Shown here in pieces: positions 1-6,003 of a stretch of DNA of 13,638 nucleotides. Made by a program: the position numbers and the translations under genes. The number at the start of each line of letters is the position of its first letter. Position 1 is the stretch's first letter. Source of the DNA: Betaproteobacteria bacterium (lineage in GTDB: Bacteria; Pseudomonadota; Gammaproteobacteria; Burkholderiales; SG8-41); contig JAHZNX010000025.1 of the NCBI GenBank assembly GCA_020028375.1, forward strand, positions 1 to 13,638, written 5' to 3'. The notes below the pieces were generated by a model. That model did not search any database and was not told where the DNA came from. It saw only the letters and a list, made by a program, of their open reading frames with translations.

Positions 1-262
1 GCCGGCGGCGACGGCGCTGCGGGAGGGGGTCAAAGCGGGCGAGCTGCCCAAGGGCACGCTGGAAGGCCTGAACGACTGGAAGCGCACCGGCTACGGCGGA
101 CCGTGTCCCCCGATCGGGCGCCACCGCTATTTCCACAAGCTCTACGCGCTCGACACTGCGCTGCCCGCCATGGAGAGCCCCACGAAGACCGAACTCGAGC
201 AGGCGATGAAGGGGCACTTGCTCGAGAAAGCGGAATTGATCGGCACCTACCAGAAATCTTAG
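1..262 (+). CDS. YbhB/YbcL family (PEBP, Raf-kinase-inhibitor-like) protein, 3' part only
   Basis: This is the C-terminal 86 codons of a gene that begins before the window; the first full codon is at base 2 and the TAG stop is at 260-262. The protein carries the family signature: LNDW, then GYGGPCPP, then HRYFHKLYALD, and ends in LIGTYQKS, which matches the C-terminus typical of YbhB/YbcL. The family is a bacterial branch of the phosphatidylethanolamine-binding proteins; the GPCPP and HRY segments line the anion-binding pocket. The physiological role of bacterial members is poorly known. No link to the downstream metabolic cluster is evident. A repeat hairpin follows 22 bp after the stop, so this gene probably ends its own transcript. 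The family call is firm; the function is not. Confidence 0.9.
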   Translation, partial: PAATALREGVKAGELPKGTLEGLNDWKRTGYGGPCPPIGRHRYFHKLYALDTALPAMESPTKTELEQAMKGHLLEKAELIGTYQKS

Positions 263-280
263 GGATCAGCAGGAAACACA

Positions 281-331
281 AGCTCCCCTCCTGCCGGAGG
301 AGGGGTGGCGCGAAGCGACGGGGTGGTGGGA
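281..331. repeat. Intergenic hairpin repeat with GGGGTGGCGCGAAGCGACGG tail
   Basis: A perfect 8-bp stem, CCCCTCCT (285-292) and AGGAGGGG (298-305), surrounds a 5-nt loop and is followed by a G-rich tail, GTGGCGCGAAGCGACGGGG, to about 331. From memory, very similar strings recur between genes in many alpha- and betaproteobacterial genomes; that recollection is untested here. No T-tract follows, so it is a poor intrinsic terminator for the YbhB gene, although an mRNA-end-stabilising role is possible. The rest of this 109-bp gap holds a TCTAAT box (346-351) that resembles a -10 element but has no good -35 partner. Confidence 0.6.
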
Positions 332-371
332 GCAATGCGTTGCTGTCTAATTCGAATAAAGGGAGACGCGG

Positions 372-1322
372 TTGGAGGCATCGCTCGCTGAGCTAAAGAT
401 CGAAATCGACATGCTCGCGGCGGGCGCGGAGCGTATCGTCGGCAAGAACCTGCCCCTGGACGTCATCGCCCGCGACGTTATTTTTGGCGAAGGTCCGGTG
501 TGGGACGCCAGCAACAAGCAATTGTTCTTCACCGACATCATCGGCGACACCATCTGGAAGTGGAAGCCGCGGGCCGGCCTGAAACCGGTTCTGCGCCCGT
601 CGGTCAAGGCGAACGGGCTGGCGCTCGATCGCGAAAACCGGCTGCTGGTCGCGGGCTGGGGCGGGCGCACCGTGTTCCGCTTCGAGAAGAATGGATCGCG
701 CACCACGCTGGCCGACCGCTGGGAGGGCAAGAAGCTCAACAGCCCGAACGATATCGTGGTGAAGTCGGACGGCTCGATCTGGTTCACCGACCCGCCGGGC
801 GGGCTGCTCAACGTCGGCATGGTCGGCGACGACCTGCAGCGCTATCTCGATATCCAGGGCGTGTTCCGGGTTTCACCCGACGGCAAGGCCATGACCGTCG
901 CGACGCCCGGGTTCATCTATCCCAACGGTCTGTGTTTCTCCCCGGACGAAAAGCTGCTTTACGTGAACTGCAGCCGCGAGCGGCTGATCCGTGTCTACGA
1001 CGTGAGTCCTGACGGCAGCCTGGGAAAAGGGCGGCTCTTTCACCAGTACCTCAGTCCGGAGCGCGGCGTACCGGACGGCATGAAGTGCGACGTGGAGGGC
1101 AACGTCTATTGCACGGGACCGGGCGGCATCTACGTGCACGACCCGGCAGGCAAGGTGCTCGCGCGCATCAGGACCCCGGGGCACCATCCGACGAACATCG
1201 CGTGGGGGGACGACGACTGGCGCTCGCTCTACATCACCATGATCGGTTCCGTGGTGCGCACGCGGCTGGGAATCGCCGGCGTGCCGTCGACGGGGACGGA
1301 GCCCGGTTTCCAGTCGAAATGA
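372..1322 (+). CDS. SMP-30/gluconolactonase/LRE family protein with intact metal site
   Basis: A 316-residue six-bladed beta-propeller of the SMP-30/gluconolactonase family, whose members hydrolyse sugar lactones and related esters with one divalent metal. The expected ligand positions are visible: Glu40 in FGEGPVWD, Asn126 in NSPNDIV, Asn185 in YPNGLCFSPDEK and Asp235 in VPDGMKCD. Blade repeats such as DGSIWFTDP and PDEKLLYV fit the fold. No signal peptide is seen, so it is probably cytoplasmic. The start chosen is TTG at 372, preceded by GGGAGA (361-366) at good spacing; ATG at 411 (residue 14) is an alternative. The last residues, about 308-313, are encoded by one arm of a 20-bp inverted repeat and are probably not ancestral. 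It opens a five-gene same-strand cluster. The substrate is unknown. Confidence 0.85.
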   Translation: MEASLAELKIEIDMLAAGAERIVGKNLPLDVIARDVIFGEGPVWDASNKQLFFTDIIGDTIWKWKPRAGLKPVLRPSVKANGLALDRENRLLVAGWGGRTVFRFEKNGSRTTLADRWEGKKLNSPNDIVVKSDGSIWFTDPPGGLLNVGMVGDDLQRYLDIQGVFRVSPDGKAMTVATPGFIYPNGLCFSPDEKLLYVNCSRERLIRVYDVSPDGSLGKGRLFHQYLSPERGVPDGMKCDVEGNVYCTGPGGIYVHDPAGKVLARIRTPGHHPTNIAWGDDDWRSLYITMIGSVVRTRLGIAGVPSTGTEPGFQSK

Positions 1323-1364
1323 TTCGGTCAATGAAATGATTGAAGGAAACCGGGCTCCGTCCCC
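1292..1364. repeat. Perfect 20-bp inverted repeat spanning the junction of the two SMP-30 genes
   Basis: The left arm GGGGACGGAGCCCGGTTTCC (1292-1311) is the exact reverse complement of the right arm GGAAACCGGGCTCCGTCCCC (1345-1364); the loop is 33 nt. The loop holds the upstream gene's TGA (1320-1322) and the downstream gene's ATG (1336). It also contains a 9-bp direct repeat, GAAATGATT, at 1316-1324 and 1333-1341. The arms are translated as the tail of the first protein and residues 4-10 of the second. The arrangement resembles paired REP (BIME-like) elements. Similar GGGGACGGA/CCGGTTTCC strings are, from memory, dispersed in betaproteobacteria. Confidence 0.85.
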
Positions 1365-2259
1365 ATCTTGGACTTTCGAACTCGTCGCCGGCCCCTACAA
1401 GGGGAGGACCGGCGGTCTCGCGTGGGACGGAAGCGCGATGCTCTTCAGCGCGGTGGCGGAGGAGCGAATACTGCGCTTTGATCCGGCTACCGGGAAGAGC
1501 GATGCCTTCCGCAAGTACACCGGGCGCACCAACGGTATCGCCATTGCCGCGGACGGCGCCGTATTCGGCGCGCAGGAGGGCGGCAGGCGCGTTGTCCATT
1601 TCCTGAAGGGCGGCTCGACGGCGCCGACCCACGACCTGCTGGGGGGCAAGCATCACAACCAGCCGACCGACGTCATCGTGGACCGCAGGGGGCGGGTGTG
1701 GATCGCCGATGCCTACAACGGCACGCCGCCATACGGCCCGCCGGTCTACCCGTTTCTCGAGTACGCCTCCGTGCTGCGGCTCGAGCGCGATCGGCGCCGC
1801 GCGTGGAAGCTCGGGCGCATCACGCACGACACGAGGGGACCGCGCTCGGTGTTGCTGTCGGAGGATGAGAAGACGCTGTACGTGGCGGACGGCGACGCCG
1901 AACGTGGCGATCAGAGCCGGCTCTGCGGCTACCCGGTAAAGCAGGATGGAAGAATCGGCCGGTGCATGGTTCTGCTCGAGTTCGCGCCCGCCGAACGCGG
2001 CATCGAGGGCATGTGCCTCGACAGCGAAGGCAACATCATCGCGTGTGCAGGGTGGAAGAAGGGCGGCCTCGGGCCGATGATCTACGTGCTGTCAGCGTCT
2101 GGCACCGTGCTGGAGACGCACACGACCCCCGCGGACCTGCCAATGCGGTGCGCGTTTGGTGACGCTGGACTGACGAGCCTTTATCTCACCGCCGGCGACG
2201 GCGGGCTGTATCGCGCGCGGGACATCGGCCGCCGCGGGCTTCGGCGCCAGAGCGCGTGA
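1336..2259 (+). CDS. SMP-30/gluconolactonase-like beta-propeller protein lacking canonical metal ligands
   Basis: A 307-residue propeller related to its upstream neighbour. Aligning the two shows the family metal positions replaced: the Glu of EGPVWD is Gly27 in TGGLAWDG, the Asn of NSPND is Thr111 in NQPTD, the Asn of PNGL is Arg170 in PRSVLLS, and the Asp of PDGM is Glu224 in IEGM. Structural motifs remain (RVWIAD, DEKTLYVAD, LDSEGN), so the fold is probably kept and classical lactonase chemistry is doubtful. The ATG at 1336 lies in the loop of a 20-bp inverted repeat, has no clear ribosome-binding site and starts 13 nt after the previous stop, so translation is probably coupled. Residues 4-10 are repeat-encoded; the conserved protein seems to begin near Trp12. 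No signal peptide is seen. Confidence 0.75.
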   Translation: MIEGNRAPSPSWTFELVAGPYKGRTGGLAWDGSAMLFSAVAEERILRFDPATGKSDAFRKYTGRTNGIAIAADGAVFGAQEGGRRVVHFLKGGSTAPTHDLLGGKHHNQPTDVIVDRRGRVWIADAYNGTPPYGPPVYPFLEYASVLRLERDRRRAWKLGRITHDTRGPRSVLLSEDEKTLYVADGDAERGDQSRLCGYPVKQDGRIGRCMVLLEFAPAERGIEGMCLDSEGNIIACAGWKKGGLGPMIYVLSASGTVLETHTTPADLPMRCAFGDAGLTSLYLTAGDGGLYRARDIGRRGLRRQSA

Positions 2260-2278
2260 CTCGCGACTCGAGACTTGT
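2258..2278. repeat. Three tandem 7-bp units (GACTCGN) between SMP-30-like gene and bug
   Basis: Units GACTCGC (2258-2264), GACTCGA (2265-2271) and GACTTGT (2272-2278) lie head to tail. The first unit contains the last two bases of the preceding TGA stop, and the following bug gene's GTG start at 2279 abuts the last unit. The repeat therefore fills the entire 19-bp intergenic gap and the ribosome-binding region. Confidence 0.6.
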
Positions 2279-3250
2279 GTGAGTACAGCGATCGGATGTG
2301 CGGCCGCTCTGGTGCTGGGCGCAAGCACCGTGCATGCGCTGGCAGCGACGGCGCAAGGCTATCCGGCCCGGCCGATACGCATTATCGCGTTGAGTTCGCC
2401 CGCCTCGGGTCCCGACATCGTCGGGCGGCTGATAGGCAATAAGCTGACCGAAGCCTGGGGCCAGCAGGTGATCGTGGACACGCGCCCCGCCGCGACCGGT
2501 ATTATCGGCAGCGAAATCGCCGCGAAAGCGGCGCCCGACGGCCACACGCTGCTGATCGTGACCGCCCAGGCCGTGATCGTTTCCGTCATGTACGAGAAGC
2601 TGCCCTACGACCTGCTCAGGGATTTCGTGCCCATCAGCCTGATCGCATCGACGCCGTTCCTGCTCCTGGTCCATCCCACCGTGGCGGCAAAAACAGTCAA
2701 GGAACTGATCGCGCTGGCGAGATCGAACCCGGGGAAGCTCTTCTATGGTTCCGGCGGTTCCGGTTCGCCCCCGCACCTCGCCGCCGAAATATTCAAGAGC
2801 ATGACGGGTACCGACATGGTGCATGTGCCGTACAAGGGGATCACCCCGGCGCTGATGGACACCGTGGGCGGGCAGGTGCAGATGGTGATTTCCGTCATTC
2901 CCGCCGCGCTTTCCACGGTGCGGGCGGGCAGGGTGCGGGTGCTCGGCGTGACCAGCGCGCAGCGCACGCCGCTGGTTCCGGACGTTCCCACGATCGCGGA
3001 GACGGTTCCCGGCTACGAGTTCATCGGTTGGTACAGTCTCGTCGCGCCAGCAAGGACGCCTCCCGCGATCCTCGCCCGGCTTAATGCGGAGGTGGTCAAG
3101 GCGGTGAAGACATCGGAACTGGGGGAGCGGCTCTCCAATCTGGGCGCCGACCCGATCGGCTCGACACGGCAGGAGCTGGCGGCGTACCTGCCGCGCGAGA
3201 TCGAGAAGATGCGCAAGGCGGTGAAGGATTCCGGCGCGCGTCCGGACTGA
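2279..3250 (+). CDS. Bug family (TctC-like) tripartite tricarboxylate transporter solute-binding protein
   Basis: A 323-residue periplasmic binding protein of the Bug/TctC family, which delivers carboxylates and similar small molecules to TctAB-type membrane carriers or acts as a sensor. Family landmarks: YPARPIRII right after the signal region, Asp46 in ASGPDIVGR, AAPDGHTLL, KLPYDLLRDFVPIS, the ligand-pocket loop YGSGGSGSPPHLAAE (about 156-170), VPYKG, DVPTIAE and a C-terminal EIEKMRKAVKDSG. The first 26 residues are a hydrophobic export signal (AAALVLGAS...HALAATAQ), but the positively charged N-region usual in signal peptides is missing. The only start seen is GTG at 2279, with no Shine-Dalgarno, directly after 7-bp repeats; the native 5' end may have been eroded or replaced. 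It precedes the ThDP enzyme by 19 bp. The ligand is unknown. Confidence 0.9.
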   Translation: MSTAIGCAAALVLGASTVHALAATAQGYPARPIRIIALSSPASGPDIVGRLIGNKLTEAWGQQVIVDTRPAATGIIGSEIAAKAAPDGHTLLIVTAQAVIVSVMYEKLPYDLLRDFVPISLIASTPFLLLVHPTVAAKTVKELIALARSNPGKLFYGSGGSGSPPHLAAEIFKSMTGTDMVHVPYKGITPALMDTVGGQVQMVISVIPAALSTVRAGRVRVLGVTSAQRTPLVPDVPTIAETVPGYEFIGWYSLVAPARTPPAILARLNAEVVKAVKTSELGERLSNLGADPIGSTRQELAAYLPREIEKMRKAVKDSGARPD

Positions 3251-3269
3251 CTACAGGGAGAATGGGACC

Positions 3270-4970
3270 ATGCCCAGGATGACGGGGTCGCGGCTGTTCG
3301 CGGAGATGCTGAAGGGTTACGGGGTCACGCATGTTTTTTTCGTGCCGACCATCCTGATGGACGCGCTTGCTGACATGGACGACGTGGGCGTTCGCAAGAT
3401 CCTGACGCACGGAGAAAAGGCGGCGGCGTACATGGCGGACGGCTACGCGCGCGCGCGGAATGGCCCCGGCGTGTGCATGGCGCAGCAGATTGGCGCATCG
3501 AACCTCGCCGCCGGCCTGCGCGATCCCTACATGGCGTGCGCGCCGGTCATCGCGATCACCGGGGGTCCCGCGACGGCGAGCCGCTACCGCGGCGCCTACC
3601 AGGAAGTGGAGGACTTCACCCAGTTCGACTCGGTGACGAAGTTGAGCCTGCGGGTCGACGACCTGGCCCGTTTTCCGGACCTGCTGCGCCAGGCGTTCCG
3701 CGCCGCAACCTCGGGGGCGCCGGGCCCGGTACACCTGCGCCTGCTCGGCTCGCACGGCCAGGGCGTCGAGGGCGAGGCCGATCTGCAGCCGCTCGTGGAG
3801 CCGCAGTTCTCGCGCCTGCCGGCGTTTCGGCCCGCGCCGGAAATGGAGCGTTGCCGTCAGGCCGTCGAAATGCTGTCCAAGGCACAGCGGCCGATCATCG
3901 TCGCGGGCGGCGGCGTGGCCGTATCCGGGGCACAGGCCGAGCTGGTCGAGCTCGCCGAGAAGCTGCAGGTGCCGGTGGCGACATCGCTCACGGCGAAGGG
4001 CGCGATCGCGGACAACCATCCGCTGTCCGTCGGGGTATGCGGCACCTATTCGCGCGCATGCGCCAACCAGGCGCTGGCGGAAGCGGACCTGGTATTTTTC
4101 GCTGGCACTCACGCCGGCGGGCAGGTGACGACCGTCTGGCGCATACCCGCGCCGGGGACCCGCGTGATCCAGCTCGACATAGATGCCCAGCAGCTCGGCA
4201 GGAACTATCCCAACGCGGTATCGCTGCTGGGCGACGCCAAGGCGGGATTGCGGCAGATGATCGATGCCGCCCAGCGCAGAAGCCCCGAGAGCGCGAAAGC
4301 CTGGATCGGGCGCGTGCAGCAGCTCACTTCCGAGTGGCGCGCTAAGACCGAGCCGATGATGAAATCGGACGCCGTGCCGTTGCGACCGGAGCGGATATGC
4401 CGCGAGATCACGCAGGCATTGCCCGCTAATGGCGTAGTGGTGTCCGATACCGGGCATGCCGGCATGTGGTCCGGCCAGATGATCGACATCACGCGGCCGG
4501 GCCAGCGTTACATCCGCTGCGAGGGGTCGCTCGGCTGGGGCTTGCCGGGCGCAATGGGCGTGAAGTGCGCGTTGCCCGACCGGCCGGTGCTGTGCTTCAC
4601 CGGCGACGGCGGCGCCTACTATCACCTGTCGGAGCTGGAAACCGCCGCGCGCCACGGCATCAATCTCGTGGTGCTGATCAACAACAACAGCTCGCTCAAT
4701 CAGGAGATCCCGCTGGTGAAGGCCGCGTACAAGGAGAAGCGGGACGACCTGTCCGGCGAGCTGTGGCGCTTCCGGAAGGACGCGGACCTGGCGAAAGTCG
4801 CGGAGGCGCTGGGATGCGCCGCGTTCCGCGTGGAGAAGCCGGGGCAACTGAAGGATCTGCTGCCGCGCGCTTTTTCCATGGGCAAGCCGGTCGTGCTCGA
4901 TTGCATCAGCGACGAGCAGGCTCTCGCCCCGACCGCCTGGCTGCCGGGGGCGGCCCCGCGCGGGCATTGA
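3270..4970 (+). CDS. Thiamine-diphosphate-dependent enzyme, acetolactate synthase large-subunit-like
   Basis: A 566-residue enzyme with the three-domain POX/ALS layout: N-terminal pyrimidine-binding domain (about 5-170), central domain (about 193-330) and C-terminal PP-binding domain (about 375-550). The catalytic Glu that activates ThDP is Glu49 in LTHGEKAAAYMADGYAR. The metal/diphosphate motif is GDGG (445-448) with NNN at 471-473. Keeping Glu49 argues against glyoxylate carboligase, in which a Val occupies that position. The segment EDFTQFDSVTK (114-124) resembles acetolactate synthase, but no small regulatory subunit is nearby and no clear FAD signature is visible. ATG 3270 has AGGGAG upstream (3255-3260); ATG 3279 is an alternative. 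It lies between two Bug genes, suggesting catabolic processing of an imported acid: a 2-oxo-acid decarboxylase, C-C lyase or carboligase. The exact reaction is unassigned. Confidence 0.85.
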   Translation: MPRMTGSRLFAEMLKGYGVTHVFFVPTILMDALADMDDVGVRKILTHGEKAAAYMADGYARARNGPGVCMAQQIGASNLAAGLRDPYMACAPVIAITGGPATASRYRGAYQEVEDFTQFDSVTKLSLRVDDLARFPDLLRQAFRAATSGAPGPVHLRLLGSHGQGVEGEADLQPLVEPQFSRLPAFRPAPEMERCRQAVEMLSKAQRPIIVAGGGVAVSGAQAELVELAEKLQVPVATSLTAKGAIADNHPLSVGVCGTYSRACANQALAEADLVFFAGTHAGGQVTTVWRIPAPGTRVIQLDIDAQQLGRNYPNAVSLLGDAKAGLRQMIDAAQRRSPESAKAWIGRVQQLTSEWRAKTEPMMKSDAVPLRPERICREITQALPANGVVVSDTGHAGMWSGQMIDITRPGQRYIRCEGSLGWGLPGAMGVKCALPDRPVLCFTGDGGAYYHLSELETAARHGINLVVLINNNSSLNQEIPLVKAAYKEKRDDLSGELWRFRKDADLAKVAEALGCAAFRVEKPGQLKDLLPRAFSMGKPVVLDCISDEQALAPTAWLPGAAPRGH

Positions 4971-4985
4971 CCGGGCTCTGCCCGG
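4971..4985 (+). other. Intergenic hairpin after the ThDP gene
   Basis: CCGGGC (4971-4976) and GCCCGG (4980-4985) form a perfect 6-bp stem with a TCT loop, beginning at the base after the TGA stop. No T-tract follows, so it is not a standard intrinsic terminator. It may stabilise or partly attenuate the transcript before the second bug gene. The rest of this 58-bp gap holds only the ribosome-binding site. Confidence 0.5.
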
Positions 4986-5017
4986 CGCACGGGGGAAGCT
5001 ACATGCGGTACCCGATC

Positions 5018-5026
5018 AAGGAGGAG
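5018..5026 (+). promoter_or_regulatory. Strong Shine-Dalgarno site of the second bug gene
   Basis: AAGGAGGAG (5018-5026) ends two bases before ATG 5029 and is the best ribosome-binding match in the window. It fixes the start of the downstream gene and suggests this Bug protein is translated well and independently of the ThDP gene. Confidence 0.8.
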
Positions 5027-5028
5027 TT

Positions 5029-6003
5029 ATGGAACGCGCATTTCGAGTCGCTCTGCTGCCGCTGATTCTGGCTGCCGGCGCCGCGCCAGCTCTCGCGCAA
5101 CCGGGATATCCGGTCAAGCCGATCCGGCTGATCGTTCCGCTGGCGCCGGGCGGCCCCAGCGACATCCTGGCACGCACGATGGGGCAGAAACTCACCGAGA
5201 GCCTGAAGCAGTCGGTGATCGTGGAGAATCGCACCGGGGCCGGCGGCACGATCGGCATCGACGCCGCCGCGAAATCGGCGCCGGACGGCTATAACCTGTT
5301 GCTGGTGGCGGTTGCCTCCTACACCATCAACGCGAGCCTTTACCCGAAGCTGCCGTACGATCCGCACAAGGACCTCGCGCCGGTGACGATCCTGGCGGGC
5401 GCGCCGTACATCCTGGTCGTGCATCCGGCGCTGCCCGTGCGCAACCTCAAGCAGCTGATAGCGCTCGACAAGACGCGACCGGGCGAGCTCAATTACTCCT
5501 CCGGGGGCGCCGGCACCGGCCCGCACCTGGCGACGGAGGTGCTCAAGGCTAACACGGGGATGACGGCTGTTCACATCGGCTACAAGGGAGCGGGTCCCGC
5601 GCTCACTGATCTCGTCGCCGGCCACGTGCAATTCCAGCTTGCGAACATGATCGCGAGCCTGCCGCTCGTGAAGAACGGCAGGCTGCGCGGAATCGCCGTC
5701 AGCGGCTCCCGACGGTCGCCGGCATTGCCCGATGCTCCGACGATTGCGGAATCCGGCGTTCCCGGGCTGGAAGAAATCGGCGGGCACATGATCATGGTTC
5801 CCGGGGCGACGCCGCGGGAGATCGTCGTGCGGCTGCATGAGGAGCTGATCAAGGTGCTGCAACAACCGGAGGTGAAGGCGCGCCTGGAAGCGGAGGGCGC
5901 GGAGATCTTCGGCACGCCGCCGGATCAGGCCGCGGCGATCATCCGCTCCGAGATCCGGAAATGGGGACCGGTGATCGAGCGCCTGGGCCTGAGAGCGAAC
6001 TAG
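5029..6003 (+). CDS. Bug family (TctC-like) tripartite tricarboxylate transporter solute-binding protein
   Basis: A 324-residue periplasmic binding protein. It has a textbook signal peptide (MERAFR, hydrophobic core, APALA before Gln24), so cleavage probably follows Ala23. Family landmarks: GYPVKPIRLIVPLAPGG, Asp45 in GGPSDILAR, ENRTGAGGTIG, SAPDGYNLL, KLPYDPHKDLAPVT, the pocket loop YSSGGAGTGPHLATE (about 156-170), YKGAGPAL, DAPTIAESG and a C-terminal EIRKWGPVIERLGL. It is clearly a paralogue of the product of 2279-3250 but diverged, so the two may bind different ligands. No TctA or TctB membrane gene is in the window, which is common for Bug genes. It is the last gene of the plus-strand cluster; its TAG shares CTAG with the opposing methyltransferase stop, leaving no room for a terminator between the genes. 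Confidence 0.93.
   Translation: MERAFRVALLPLILAAGAAPALAQPGYPVKPIRLIVPLAPGGPSDILARTMGQKLTESLKQSVIVENRTGAGGTIGIDAAAKSAPDGYNLLLVAVASYTINASLYPKLPYDPHKDLAPVTILAGAPYILVVHPALPVRNLKQLIALDKTRPGELNYSSGGAGTGPHLATEVLKANTGMTAVHIGYKGAGPALTDLVAGHVQFQLANMIASLPLVKNGRLRGIAVSGSRRSPALPDAPTIAESGVPGLEEIGGHMIMVPGATPREIVVRLHEELIKVLQQPEVKARLEAEGAEIFGTPPDQAAAIIRSEIRKWGPVIERLGLRAN

Noticed and set aside
3096..4967. Long open frame on the minus strand opposite the ThDP gene
   Set aside because: It has no recognisable motif, is rich in Arg/His/Gly as expected for the complement of a GC-rich gene, and the plus strand carries full ThDP motifs.
3270..4970. Glyoxylate carboligase (Gcl), tempting beside glycolate oxidase genes
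   Set aside because: Gcl lacks the catalytic Glu found here as Glu49, and no glyoxylate-pathway genes such as hyi or glxR are adjacent.
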